This document shows positions 37,606-45,963 of a DNA stretch of 64,000 bases, piece after piece. The DNA comes from Burkholderiales bacterium. Lineage in GTDB: Bacteria; Pseudomonadota; Gammaproteobacteria; Burkholderiales; Burkholderiaceae_C. The notes below the pieces were generated by a model. That model was not told the origin of the DNA. It was given only the letters and a program-made list of their open reading frames with translations, and ran no database searches. Position 1 is the first letter of the stretch. Each line of letters begins with the position of its first letter. Position numbers and translations under genes: made by a program. The stretch spans positions 1 through 64,000 of the forward strand of contig JACPYV010000010.1 in the NCBI GenBank assembly GCA_016195825.1, given 5' to 3'.

Positions 37606-39459
37606 TCAGCGGGCGGCCAGCAGCGCCTCCATCTCGTCCATGATGCTGTCCATGCGCTTGATGACGGCCTGGTAGGGCGCCGGGCTGGCCATGTCCAGGC
37701 CGGCGTTCTTCAGCGCCTGGTAGGGCGCCACGGCGCCGCCACCGGCCAGCAGCTTCAGGTAGTTCTCGCGGGCGCCGGGCTTGGCCGCCAGGATGTCCTC
37801 GGCGAAATGCAGCGCCGCAGTGACCGAGGTGGCGTACTGGTATACGTAGAACGGTCGGTAGAAGTGCGGGATGAACGCCCACTCCTGGCAGTACAGCGGG
37901 TCGATCTTCATGACCCCGGCGGCGTCGCCGTGGTAGTCCTTCAGCAGTTGGCAGTAGATCTCCGTCATGCGCTTGCCGTTGAGCGCCTCGCCCTTGGCCG
38001 CGGCGTCATGCGTGTTGAGCTCGAACTCACCGAACATGGCCTGGCGGAAGAAGGTGCCGCGCAGCCGCTCCAGCGCATAGCCGAGCTGGTAGAGCTTGTC
38101 TTCCTTGCTGACGGCCTGGCCGCGCATGTAGTTGCTGAGCAGCACCTCGTTGGCGGTGGACGCAATCTCGGCGATGAACAGCGAGTAGCTGGCTGTCTCG
38201 TAGGGCTGGGCGCGGTTGGCCATGGCCGTGTGCATGGCGTGGCCCCATTCGTGCGCGAAGGTGCTGACCGACTCGAAATCGCCCTGGTGGTTCAGGAACA
38301 CGAAGGGCGGCGCGCCGTAGACGCCGTCCTGGTAGGCGCCGCCGCTCTTGCCCGGGCTGGGGAGCGCGTGCATGGTGTTGGCCTTGAACGTGGTCTTCAG
38401 CAACGTCTGGTAGTCCTCACCCAGCGGCTGGGTGGCCGCCAGCGTCAGCGTGGCAGCATCGTCCAGGCTGTAGACCTTCGTCTGCGTCACCAGCGCCGGG
38501 TAGATGTCGTAGTAACGCAGGTCCGTCAGGCCCAGCATCTTCTGGCGCAGCTTGAAGTAGCGGTGCAGCGTGGGAAGGCCCTTGTGCACCTCGGCCACCA
38601 GCGTGCGGTACACGGCCTCGGGGATCTCCTCGGCACCCAGGCTCATGGCCACGGCGCTGGGGTAGTGGCGTAGCTTGGCCATGGTGGTGTCGTCCTGCAC
38701 CACATTGCCCAGCGTCACGCCGTAGGTGTTTTCGTACTGGCCGATGGCGCCGAAGAAGGCGTCGAACACCTGCTTGCGCACCGCGCGATCGGGGTTCTGG
38801 CGCAACAGGCCATACCTGGTGTCGTCCAACCGCTCGGTCTTGCCGTCCACCGTCAGCTCGGGCCACTTGGTATCGGCATTGAACAGCAGCGTGCGCGCGT
38901 CGCCCGTGGCGCTGCGCACCGGGCCCAGCGCGGCGATCACAGCCTCGCTCTCGGCGCTCAGCGTGTGCCGCGCCTGGCGCAGGCTGTTGCGCAGGTGCTC
39001 GGCATGCTTCTTGAGCCCCGGCTCGGCCTTCTCAAAGGCCGCCACCTTGGCCTCGCCCAGCGACTGGATCTCGGGCTCCACCCACGCAAGGGCGCTGCCG
39101 AACTCGCCACCCAGTTGCGCGGCCAGATTGCTGCGCTCCTGATTCTTGGCATCGCGGTTGTCGGTGGACAGCTTCATGCTGGCGTAGACACGTAGCCGAT
39201 CGAAGCGCAGGTTGGCCGCGCTGAGGGTGTCCAGGCCGGCGCGCAGGCTCTGGGCGTTCTTGCCCAGCGTGCCCTTCAGCGTGGCGAGCTTGGGCAGGTC
39301 AGCCAGCAAGGCCTTGCGGGCGGTTTCCCAGTCGGTGTCGCTGGCGTAGAGGGGGCTCAGGTTCCACGCAGTGGGGAGCGGGTCGGCTTGCAGAGCTTGG
39401 CTGCCGAGGGCGATGCCGAGGCTGAGCACCAAGGCAAGGGGAAGGGGCAAACGGTTCAT
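37606..39459 (-). CDS. pepF: Oligoendopeptidase F (M3B), exported
   Basis: Zinc oligopeptidase of 617 aa. The active site is HEWGH in VSTFAHEWGHAMHTAMANRAQPYETASYSLFIAEIASTANE, where the downstream Glu is the third ligand. The N-terminal helical domain includes WETARKALLADLPKLATLKGTLGKNAQ. A signal peptide (MNRLPLPLALVLSLGIALGSQALQA) predicts export, whereas classical PepF is cytoplasmic. The ATG at 39459 is preferred over the track start at 39684. Confidence 0.92.
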   Translation of the reverse strand: MNRLPLPLALVLSLGIALGSQALQADPLPTAWNLSPLYASDTDWETARKALLADLPKLATLKGTLGKNAQSLRAGLDTLSAANLRFDRLRVYASMKLSTDNRDAKNQERSNLAAQLGGEFGSALAWVEPEIQSLGEAKVAAFEKAEPGLKKHAEHLRNSLRQARHTLSAESEAVIAALGPVRSATGDARTLLFNADTKWPELTVDGKTERLDDTRYGLLRQNPDRAVRKQVFDAFFGAIGQYENTYGVTLGNVVQDDTTMAKLRHYPSAVAMSLGAEEIPEAVYRTLVAEVHKGLPTLHRYFKLRQKMLGLTDLRYYDIYPALVTQTKVYSLDDAATLTLAATQPLGEDYQTLLKTTFKANTMHALPSPGKSGGAYQDGVYGAPPFVFLNHQGDFESVSTFAHEWGHAMHTAMANRAQPYETASYSLFIAEIASTANEVLLSNYMRGQAVSKEDKLYQLGYALERLRGTFFRQAMFGEFELNTHDAAAKGEALNGKRMTEIYCQLLKDYHGDAAGVMKIDPLYCQEWAFIPHFYRPFYVYQYATSVTAALHFAEDILAAKPGARENYLKLLAGGGAVAPYQALKNAGLDMASPAPYQAVIKRMDSIMDEMEALLAAR

Positions 39460-39841
39460 GGCGGGAAGCAATGGAAATGAAGTGCCGGACCTTGTAGTGT
39501 TGACTGACAAGGTCGGGGCTGTCCGAAGTGACGTCGGGTAAGCCCTTGGTTGATCGAACGGCCAAGAAGCTTGCGAGCGGTAGTGTGGCTGAGCGCACCG
39601 AACTACAACGCTCGGCTCAAACCTGACGAGTTGCGCGGAGGCCTGACGTTTCAACTGACGAGCGCGTTCGACATTCCGGGGCACGTTGCATAAAGCAGCC
39701 GGGGCAAGACGTTGCGACTACCCTGCGGACAGTTCAGCGGGCCACTCCATACTGATTGCAACCTGAATTTGTCAAGCCGATCCAGTGCTTTTGGGGTTAC
39801 GGAGTCCCCTGTCTTCTCCGTGTTTTCACAGGAGCAGGCTG
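39460..39841. other. Intergenic region (382 nt), no gene seen
   Basis: This divergent spacer precedes the low-GC PEP-CTERM gene and is itself less GC-rich than the surroundings toward its right end. It should contain promoters for both flanking genes, but I find no convincing -10/-35 pair, sigma-54 site or RNA element. Short ORFs here in the track have no recognisable content. Confidence 0.5.
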
Positions 39842-40663
39842 ATGAATCATCATTTCGAACGCTTCAACACAAGGGAGACGGCTATTCAGTCCCAGCCTAG
39901 AAATGGAGCATTTGCGCCACCAATAACCGAGCTAGTCGGCCGCAACACCACGATCGTCTTGGCTTTGATTTTCTTGCTCAGTCCCTTTGCGGCCGCTCAT
40001 GCAGCGCCGACCACATTAAAGGGAAGTCTTGACAGGCTTGGCGTCACCACCGTCGGCAGCGGAGTCGCCGACGCCACCAAATACACCGGGGACGACTTAA
40101 AGGCCAATACAAAACAGGCAGATGATTATGCAAAGAAGTACAGCAAAGACTATACCCTGTTCACCAAGTACGAGATTGTTTACGAAGACGCCAAGCTGGA
40201 CACGACAGCAAGCACGATCATATTTTCCATGCCGACCTTCAGGACGCTGCCAATTCCTTTGACGAAGGTAACGGGAGACTTCGATAAGAATACATTCACT
40301 CGCTTCGAGTTTGAAGCCGACAAGTGGTATCCGGATCTCGAGAAGAACTACGCCATCAAGAATGTTTCCTTCAAGGGCTTCATCGACATTTCTGACCCGG
40401 CGAAGCCGATCGTGGACATCACCTCTGTTTACGAATGGCAAGAAGTATTCAAGGAAGGCACCCTCATACAACCGCTGGCGACGCTTACCTACAAGACGAC
40501 TGCCAAGGCAAATCCCGGTCTGGGCGAGTGGAACCCGTATCCGCCTGGCCCCGCCGCCCTTGTTCCCGAGCCATTGAGTTCAACGATGCTGCTTGCTGGC
40601 ATCGCACTTCTGGCATCGCGAGCTGGACGCGCTGGACCGAATAGGGCAGGCCGCGATCAATGA
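39842..40663 (+). CDS. PEP-CTERM sorting-domain protein, low GC
   Basis: Exported protein of 273 aa. The N-terminal hydrophobic segment TTIVLALIFLLSPFAAAHA is preceded by an unusually long (about 35-residue) polar stretch. The C-terminus has the PEP-CTERM tripartite signal: the motif VPEP, the membrane segment LSSTMLLAGIALLASRAG and basic residues. Such proteins are processed by exosortase and released with exopolysaccharide. The mature part is unrecognised. GC is far below its neighbours (25 G/C of 60 at 40081-40140), suggesting transfer. The ATG at 39842 follows AGGAG; the track start at 39785 is less likely. Confidence 0.85.
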   Translation: MNHHFERFNTRETAIQSQPRNGAFAPPITELVGRNTTIVLALIFLLSPFAAAHAAPTTLKGSLDRLGVTTVGSGVADATKYTGDDLKANTKQADDYAKKYSKDYTLFTKYEIVYEDAKLDTTASTIIFSMPTFRTLPIPLTKVTGDFDKNTFTRFEFEADKWYPDLEKNYAIKNVSFKGFIDISDPAKPIVDITSVYEWQEVFKEGTLIQPLATLTYKTTAKANPGLGEWNPYPPGPAALVPEPLSSTMLLAGIALLASRAGRAGPNRAGRDQ

Positions 40664-40740
40664 GTTGTTGAACAGCGGCTGGCATCAAGTCATGTCTTCG
40701 CTGGCGGGCCTTAGTCGACGAAATAACTGCGGGCCTGGGG

Positions 40741-40768
40741 CGGGGTCGGAATCTGAGACCGGACCCCG
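40741..40768. repeat. Inverted repeat between convergent genes (terminator or REP-like)
   Basis: CGGGGTC at 40741-40747 and GACCCCG at 40762-40768 form a 7-bp stem around a 14-nt loop. It lies between the ends of the PEP-CTERM and OmpA genes. Sequences of the GGGGTCxGAATCTGA...GACCCC type are familiar as dispersed palindromes in betaproteobacteria; I see only one clear copy in this window. Confidence 0.4.
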
Positions 40769-40816
40769 AACCCGCGGTGGTTGGTGCCGGAGAGAGCCGA
40801 GTGGCTCCCCACCGGC

Positions 40817-41428
40817 TCAGCGCATCACGATCAGCTGAACCCGCCGGTTCGTGCTGCGGCCCTCGCGGGTGTTGTTGTCGGCCAGGGGCGCCGATTCGCC
40901 GTAGCTGATCGTTGCCATGCGTGCCAGCGGCATGCCTGCGTGGGACAGGTGCAGGCGCACGGCTTCGGCCCGCTGGAGGCCCAGTTGCTGGTTCATCGTG
41001 TTGCTGCCAGTCGCGTCGGTGTGGCCCTGGATCTCGATGAACACGGGCTGGTTGTCGGCCTTGAGCTTGGCAACGAGCTGATCAAGTTCCTGGCCGGCCT
41101 GCTCGGTGAGCTGGGCGCGGCCCGAGCTGAACTTGATCTTGTCATCGGTCAGCACGGTGCTCATCAACAAGCCGGGCGGCTTAGGCAGGTTGTTGGCGGC
41201 TTGGGCTCGCGCCGCTGCCTCCTGCTGCAAGGCCGCGATGCGCGCCTCGCTGCCCTGCAGCCGACCATCCAGTGCCTTGAGGCCTTCGTCATGCGCCTGC
41301 ACGCGGGTGCCGAGGCCGTCCACACCGGTCTGCACCGGAGCGACGGTCTCCTTGACGAAATCCCTGGTGGCGCAAGCGCTCAGCAACAGGACGCTGCTGG
41401 CAACGATAAGGGGCGAAAGTCTCAACAT
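40817..41428 (-). CDS. OmpA-family lipoprotein
   Basis: Outer-membrane-anchored, peptidoglycan-binding protein of 203 aa. The signal peptide ends in the lipobox LLSAC. A coiled-coil-like segment follows (GLGTRVQAHDEGLKALDGRLQGSEARIAALQQEAAARAQ). The C-terminal OmpA domain has IEIQGHTDATGSNTMNQQLGLQRAEAVRLHL and NNTREGRSTNRRVQLIV. I use the ATG at 41428 (MLRLSPLIVA). It probably tethers the outer membrane to the cell wall. Confidence 0.92.
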   Translation of the reverse strand: MLRLSPLIVASSVLLLSACATRDFVKETVAPVQTGVDGLGTRVQAHDEGLKALDGRLQGSEARIAALQQEAAARAQAANNLPKPPGLLMSTVLTDDKIKFSSGRAQLTEQAGQELDQLVAKLKADNQPVFIEIQGHTDATGSNTMNQQLGLQRAEAVRLHLSHAGMPLARMATISYGESAPLADNNTREGRSTNRRVQLIVMR

Positions 41429-41662
41429 CGGTGGCACTCGTAAGGAAGAAAGAGGCGCGACTCTAGGCATTCCTTCACGGACAAACGTACCGAGCTGTGA
41501 GCAATCGCTGCGGCGTTAACCGGGGCGAACAAAGCCTTACCGTTCTGACCTGCTGCGCGCGACCCGCACTCATGGCACCCTGCGGACAGGTGCTGCAACG
41601 CTTGCCGGTCGCGCCTCACGGCTGCAGTGCCTTGAGGCGGCACTCGTGTAGCCTCCACTCCC

Positions 41663-42223
41663 ATGCCCCGCCGCCTCGCCCTGTTCATCGCCGCGCTCAT
41701 CGCCAGCGTGGCCCTCGCCACGTGCGCCGTCGTCAGCGGCCTGCACAACGGCCACCTCGACATCGAGCAGGCCGAGTTGCAAGCGCGCATCGCGCCGCGC
41801 TTCCCCACCCACCATTGCAAGCTGCTCATCGCCTGCCTGGATCTGTCCAACCCCGTCGTGGTGCTGACCGAGGGCGACGACCGCATCGGCCTGACGGCCG
41901 ACGCGAAGGTGACACTGGGCACACGCGAGCGCATCGGCCGAGTCGGCCTGTCGGCCCGGCCGCGCTACGTGCCGGCCGAGGGCCAGCTCTTCTTGGAAGA
42001 CCTGCAGGTCACGACGCTGGAACTCAGCGGCCTGCCAGCCGAGTACGCCGAGGTGGTGAAGCTCTACGCCCCGCAACTCGCCAAGGACGCCCTGCAGCGC
42101 CACGCCGTCTACACGCTGGACACCAGCACGGCGAAGGGCATGCTGGCCCGGCTGACAGTGCAGGACGTGAAGGTGGTGGGCGGCAAGCTGCGGGTCAGCT
42201 TTGCCGAGACTCCCAGCCGCTGA
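41663..42223 (+). CDS. DUF1439 (YceB-like) exported protein
   Basis: A 186-aa protein with an N-terminal hydrophobic segment (MPRRLALFIAALIASVALATCAVVSG) and a domain resembling DUF1439/YceB. Features are IEQAELQARIAPRFPTH, RIGLTADAKVTLG, PRYVPAEGQLFLEDLQVTTLEL and VQDVKVVGGKLRVSF. The family is thought to bind lipid in the periplasm; role unknown. The Cys at the end of the hydrophobic part has a poor lipobox (LATC). Confidence 0.75.
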   Translation: MPRRLALFIAALIASVALATCAVVSGLHNGHLDIEQAELQARIAPRFPTHHCKLLIACLDLSNPVVVLTEGDDRIGLTADAKVTLGTRERIGRVGLSARPRYVPAEGQLFLEDLQVTTLELSGLPAEYAEVVKLYAPQLAKDALQRHAVYTLDTSTAKGMLARLTVQDVKVVGGKLRVSFAETPSR

Positions 42224-42376
42224 GCCGCCTGCCACTGTGAGAGCCGGTCGGCTTGGTGCAAATCGGTTGTTTGGGTAAGCGCGTAGCCCCCAAAGAACTC
42301 TGCCGACCTCGTTGTTAGGGTTCGCAAGCTCACCCCAACCTACCGAACTGACCCCGATCCCGTTTGCAGCAGCGAC

Positions 42377-42556
42377 CTACCGGCAATGCACGATCGGCAA
42401 CTCCATCGCCGGCTCGCACGTCAGCAGCACGCCGTCCGCCCTCACCTTGAAGGTCTGCGCGTCGATCTCCATCGTCGGCAGGTAGCCGTTGGGCAGCATG
42501 CCGGTCATATTGACCGTGCGGCAGCACTTCACATGCGCCGGCGTCTTGGTCAGTCC
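42377..42556 (-). pseudogene. Relic of a ureC 3' end (partial duplication)
   Basis: Reading leftward from 42556 the frame gives GLTKTPAHVKCCRTVN, then [16 protein letters not shown], then [16 protein letters not shown], ending with TAG at 42377. It aligns residue for residue with the last ~60 residues of the intact UreC at 43134 ([45 protein letters not shown]). The last few residues differ and no N-terminal urease sequence lies upstream. The frame is intact over this stretch but diverged, so it is an old fragment. It is absent from the ORF track because it has no start codon. Confidence 0.82.
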
Positions 42557-42560
42557 CGGT

Positions 42561-42590
42561 TCCTCCCGGTTCCTCCCGGTTCCTCCCGGT
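42561..42590. repeat. Three tandem copies of a 10-bp unit
   Basis: TCCTCCCGGT is repeated three times perfectly, preceded by a truncated copy (GTCCCGGT). It directly abuts the broken end of the ureC relic, suggesting slippage or a recombination scar. Confidence 0.9.
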
Positions 42591-42644
42591 TGATGCCTCG
42601 TGGATACCGCGGAGTGAATTCGGCCTTCGCAACGCCGCGCACGG

Positions 42645-42842
42645 TCAAGCCGCCACGCGATGCTGGATCTGCAGCGGCCACACCCCGATGCGAGCCGCCT
42701 CTAGGATGACCGTCTCCACCACGCTGCCGTCAACGGCGTAGCTGACGTGGGTGTGCCAGTCCTGCGATACCTCACGCACGATGGGCTTGTCGGACAGGCG
42801 AATGACGAGGGTGTCGTCATCGTCGTAGTAGGTGGTCTCCAC
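42645..42842 (-). CDS. DUF2283-family small protein
   Basis: A 65-aa protein with the DUF2283 pattern ETTYYDDDDTLVIRLSDKPI then VSYAVDGSVVETVILEAAR. The best start is a GTG at 42842; the track start at 42944 lies in the preceding gene. The family is small, of unknown function, and often sits next to DUF4258 genes, as here. Such pairs have been suggested to be toxin-antitoxin-like, but that is not established. Confidence 0.65.
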   Translation of the reverse strand: METTYYDDDDTLVIRLSDKPIVREVSQDWHTHVSYAVDGSVVETVILEAARIGVWPLQIQHRVAA

Positions 42843-42844
42843 GG

Positions 42845-43098
42845 CATCAGCTCCCAGTGGTGCATGACAGTCTTGGCGATCAGGGCGTCGAGCACGACGG
42901 CAGCGCACAGCGGGCCGTCGGCGCGCTCCGGCACTTCCAGCCAAGCGCAGAGGTGAGCTTCGTCCGGATATCGCAACCCGCCCTCGTCAAGCACGCGCAG
43001 CAAAGAGCGTCATCGACATCACGCCAGGCCATGCGCCGTGCCGCGTGCGTCGTCACGACGACCGTGCGCTGCAAACGCGTGCTGAATACCAGCGGCAC
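42845..43098 (-). pseudogene. DUF4258-like gene with a single-base frameshift
   Basis: From a GTG at 43098 the frame reads PLVFSTRLQRTVVVTTHAARRMAWRDVDDAL. It then continues only in another frame, at LLRVLDEGGLRYPDEAHLCAWLEV and AAVVLDALIAKTVMHHWEL. The junction is near 43003-43006, where one base appears missing (GCT CT TTG CTG). The combined product resembles DUF4258 proteins with the HAxxRM motif. It starts about 36 nt downstream of the ureC stop. The 3' end is uncertain. Confidence 0.55.
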
Positions 43099-43133
43099 GT
43101 TACGCCGCGTCAGCGGCTCGGCATCGCCAAGGC

Positions 43134-44852
43134 TCAGAACAAGAAATACCTCTGCGCCATCGGCAACTCCTTTGCCGGCTCGCAGGTCAGCAGCACGCCG
43201 TCTGCCCTCACCTCGTAGGTCTGCGCATCGATCTCCATCGTCGGCAGGTAGTTGTTGAGCAGCATGTCAGCCTTCTTGACCGCACGGCAGCCTCTCACCG
43301 GCACCAACGTCTTGGCCAGCCCCAGCTTCTCGACGCTGCCCTGCCCTGACTGGCTGACGAAGGTCAGCGAGCCCTGCTGCAACGCCGCGCCAAACGAACC
43401 GAACATGGGCCGGTAGTGCACCGGCTGCGGCGTCGGGATGGAGGCGTTGGCATCGCCCATCGCGGCGGCAGCGATGAAGCCGCCTTTCAGGATCAGCGAC
43501 GGCTTCACGCCGAAGAAGGCGGGCTTCCACAGTACGAGGTCCGCCCACTTGCCGACTTCAATCGAACCGACTTCATGGCTGATGCCGTGGGCCAGCGCGG
43601 GGTTGATGGCGAGCTTGGCGAGGTATCGCTTCACGCGGGCGTTGTCGTTGCCGGCACCGTCTCCCGGCAGTGCTCCGCGTTGCACCTTCATCTTGTGCGC
43701 GGTCTGCCAGCAGCGCAGCGACACCTCACCGACGCGGCCCATGGCCTGCGAGTCGGACGAGAACATGCTGATGGCGCCCAGGTCGTGCAGGATGTCTTCG
43801 GCTGCAATGGTCTCGCGGCGGATGCGGCTTTCGGCAAAGGCCAGGTCTTCGGCAATGCCTGCGTCCAGGTGATGGCAGACCATCAGCATGTCGAGGTGCT
43901 CGTCCAGCGTGTTGACGGTGAATGGCCGTGTCGGGTTGGTAGAGCTGGGCAGCACGTTGGCCTCGCCCACCACCTTCATGATGTCCGGCGCATGGCCGCC
44001 GCCCGCGCCTTCGGTGTGGAAGCTGTGGATGGTGCGGCCCTTGAAGGCGGCGATGGTGTCCTCGACGAAGCCCGACTCGTTGAGCGTGTCGGTGTGGATG
44101 GCGACCTGCGTGTCGGTCAACTCGGCCACGTCCAGGCAGTTGTCGATGGCGGCGGGCGTGGTTCCCCAGTCCTCGTGCAGCTTCAAGCCGATGGCGCCGG
44201 CGTCGATCTGCTGCATCAAGCCTTCCGGGCGGCTGGCGTTGCCTTTGCCCATGAAGCCGAGGTTCATCGGGAAGGCTTCGGCGGCCTTCAGCATCGTCGC
44301 GATGTGGTGCGGCCCTGGCGTGCAGGTGGTGGCCAGCGTGCCGGTGGCAGGGCCGGTGCCGCCGCCGATCATGGTAGTCACGCCGCTCATCAACGCCTCT
44401 TCGATCTGCTGCGGGCAGATGAAGTGGATGTGGGTGTCTATGGCGCCGGGCGTCACGATGAAGCCCTCACCCGCGATGATCTCGGTGCCGGGGCCGATCA
44501 CGATGTCCACGCCGGGCTGCACGTCGGGGTTGCCGGCCTTTCCGATGGCCGCGATGCGGCAACCGCGCAGGCCGATGTCGGCCTTCACAATGCCCCAGTG
44601 GTCGAGGATGACCACGTTGGTGATGACGGTATCGACCGCGTCACCGGGGCCAGGGCCATTGATGCGCTGGGACTGGCCCATGCCATCGCGCACGGTCTTG
44701 CCGCCGCCGAATTTCACTTCCTCCCCGTAGCCGCCGGCGGCCAAGGTGTAGTCCTTCTCGATCTCGATGACGAGGGCGGTGTCGGCCAGGCGCAGCTTGT
44801 CGCCGACAGTGGGGCCGAGCATCTCGGCGTAAGCCCGACGCGAAATTTTCAT
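43134..44852 (-). CDS. ureC: Urease alpha subunit
   Basis: Catalytic subunit of 572 aa of the nickel urease that splits urea to ammonia and carbamate. All active-site elements are visible. The metal His pair is in [11 protein letters not shown], the carbamylated Lys in [11 protein letters not shown], and bridging and substrate His residues in [12 protein letters not shown] and [15 protein letters not shown]. The mobile-flap Cys-His-His is in [14 protein letters not shown] and the metal Asp in [11 protein letters not shown]. The length is normal. The start overlaps the ureB stop (ATGA). Normally ureE follows; here DUF4258/DUF2283 and a ureC relic do. Confidence 0.98.
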   Translation of the reverse strand: MKISRRAYAEMLGPTVGDKLRLADTALVIEIEKDYTLAAGGYGEEVKFGGGKTVRDGMGQSQRINGPGPGDAVDTVITNVVILDHWGIVKADIGLRGCRIAAIGKAGNPDVQPGVDIVIGPGTEIIAGEGFIVTPGAIDTHIHFICPQQIEEALMSGVTTMIGGGTGPATGTLATTCTPGPHHIATMLKAAEAFPMNLGFMGKGNASRPEGLMQQIDAGAIGLKLHEDWGTTPAAIDNCLDVAELTDTQVAIHTDTLNESGFVEDTIAAFKGRTIHSFHTEGAGGGHAPDIMKVVGEANVLPSSTNPTRPFTVNTLDEHLDMLMVCHHLDAGIAEDLAFAESRIRRETIAAEDILHDLGAISMFSSDSQAMGRVGEVSLRCWQTAHKMKVQRGALPGDGAGNDNARVKRYLAKLAINPALAHGISHEVGSIEVGKWADLVLWKPAFFGVKPSLILKGGFIAAAAMGDANASIPTPQPVHYRPMFGSFGAALQQGSLTFVSQSGQGSVEKLGLAKTLVPVRGCRAVKKADMLLNNYLPTMEIDAQTYEVRADGVLLTCEPAKELPMAQRYFLF

Positions 44853-45154
44853 AGCTTGCCTTGCACGAGACCGCGGAAGCCGTAGACGGTGCGGTCACCG
44901 CCCAGGTCGACCAGCTCGACGGTGCGGGTCTGACCCGGCTCGAAGCGCACGGCCGTGCCACTGCAGATATTGAGCCGCATGCCGCGCGCGGCCGCTCGGT
45001 CGAAGCCGAGGGCTGCGTTGGTCTCGGCAAAGTGGTAGTGGGAGCCGACCTGGATGGGCCGGGTGCCGGTGTTGGCGACCTTCAGCGTCAGCGTGCGGCG
45101 GCCGGGGTTGAGTTCGTGGTCGCCGTCGGCGGTGATCAGTTCGCCGGGCACCAT
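44849..45154 (-). CDS. ureB: Urease beta subunit
   Basis: Structural subunit of 101 aa. Family features: [46 protein letters not shown] and [29 protein letters not shown]. The start is the ATG at 45154, sharing its A with the stop of the upstream small ORF (TGATG). The track start at 45178 is too early. Confidence 0.97.
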   Translation of the reverse strand: MVPGELITADGDHELNPGRRTLTLKVANTGTRPIQVGSHYHFAETNAALGFDRAAARGMRLNICSGTAVRFEPGQTRTVELVDLGGDRTVYGFRGLVQGKL

Positions 45155-45315
45155 CACTTGCGGCCTTTCACAAGCCACCAGAGCGCCAAACCGGCCGCAG
45201 CGGCTAACGCCGACATGCCGGCGCCATCCCAGCCGTGGATGTGCAGGCCGGCGACACCGTGGCCATCGTGGCCGAGCGCAGGGGCGGCAATGATCAGCAG
45301 GGCAAAGGCGCGCAT
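45154..45315 (-). CDS. Small His-rich membrane/exported protein inside the urease operon
   Basis: A 53-aa ORF between ureA and ureB, with an ATG at 45315 and translational coupling to ureB (TGATG). The sequence has a signal-like N-terminus ([15 protein letters not shown]), a His-rich middle ([16 protein letters not shown], five His in sixteen residues) and a C-terminal membrane segment ([18 protein letters not shown]) ending RK. It occupies the place where larger HupE/UreJ nickel permeases sit in other operons. A role in nickel or periplasmic metal binding is inference. The track starts it at 45384, inside ureA. Confidence 0.7.
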   Translation of the reverse strand: MRAFALLIIAAPALGHDGHGVAGLHIHGWDGAGMSALAAAAGLALWWLVKGRK

Positions 45316-45325
45316 GGTTGGGCTC

Positions 45326-45628
45326 TCAGGCGATGGGTTGGTGGACGGTGACGAGCTTAGTGCCGTCGGGGAAAGTGGCTTCAACCTGGATCTCCGGGAT
45401 CATCTCGGCGATGCCGTCCATGACATCGGCGCGGGTCAGGATCTCGCGGCCCTCGCTCATCAGCTGGGCAACGGTCTTGCCGTCGCGTGCGCCCTCGAGG
45501 ATGGCAGCGCTGATGAAGGCCACGGCCTCCGGGTAGTTGAGCTTCAAGCCACGGGCGCGACGGCGTTCGGCCAGCAGTGCGGCGGTAAAGAGCAGCAGCT
45601 TGTCTTTTTCTCGGGGAGTGAGTTCCAT
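45326..45628 (-). CDS. ureA: Urease gamma subunit
   Basis: Structural subunit of exactly 100 aa: [51 protein letters not shown] and [29 protein letters not shown]. The ATG at 45628 is the family start. It is the first gene of the urease block; no ureD lies upstream as would be usual. Confidence 0.98.
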   Translation of the reverse strand: MELTPREKDKLLLFTAALLAERRRARGLKLNYPEAVAFISAAILEGARDGKTVAQLMSEGREILTRADVMDGIAEMIPEIQVEATFPDGTKLVTVHQPIA

Positions 45629-45963
45629 GTCGCTTCGCTCGATATTTCGGTGTCTGCCATTCAACCCGAGCGGCCGTAAAGGCTGGCTCAGCGTTTTGGA
45701 CAACGACAGGTTAGCGCGAACCGTGCCAGCCGCTGCGCTGCGGCACACCCGCGCAAGTTGTGGATTCGAAGGGCTTTGCTCATGCGCGATTTCTGATTTT
45801 TCAAGTTCAAACGTGGGTGTCGCCGAGGCTTACATCGAGCGCTTCAGCGCCCACACCCAGGACAAGAAAATTCATCAAATTCAAATACTTGCGGCAAGTG
45901 GACCAGATATTGCACCGACCGAATCGCTCGGATCATTTATGCAAAGCAAACGAGGAGACCACC
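45629..45963. other. Divergent intergenic region (335 nt) between ureA and a PEP-CTERM gene
   Basis: Contains the presumed urease promoter, for which I see only weak elements, and a candidate sigma-54 site for the rightward gene. The right half is clearly AT-richer than the flanks. Open frames here in the track have no recognisable content. Confidence 0.5.
45899..45914 (+). promoter_or_regulatory. Candidate sigma-54 (-24/-12) promoter of the PEP-CTERM gene
   Basis: TGGACCAGATATTGCA keeps the invariant GG and GC at the required 10-nt separation and matches TGG...TTGCA of the RpoN consensus. It predicts a start near 45925, about 39 nt before the ATG. PEP-CTERM genes in related bacteria are known to be driven by RpoN with the PrsK/PrsR system. 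Confidence 0.5.

Noticed and set aside
39299-39598. 99-aa minus-strand ORF near the oligopeptidase start
   Set aside because: Out of frame with pepF, no family resemblance, and it overlaps the signal-peptide coding region of the real gene.
39660-39720. Sigma-54 site before the low-GC PEP-CTERM gene (GGGGCACGTTGCA)
   Set aside because: The GG and GC doublets are not 10 nt apart, so the -24/-12 geometry is wrong.
42561-42590. CRISPR array
   Set aside because: The units are only 10 bp and directly adjacent with no spacers; no cas genes in the window.
43416-44885. 489-aa plus-strand ORF
   Set aside because: Antisense shadow of ureC.
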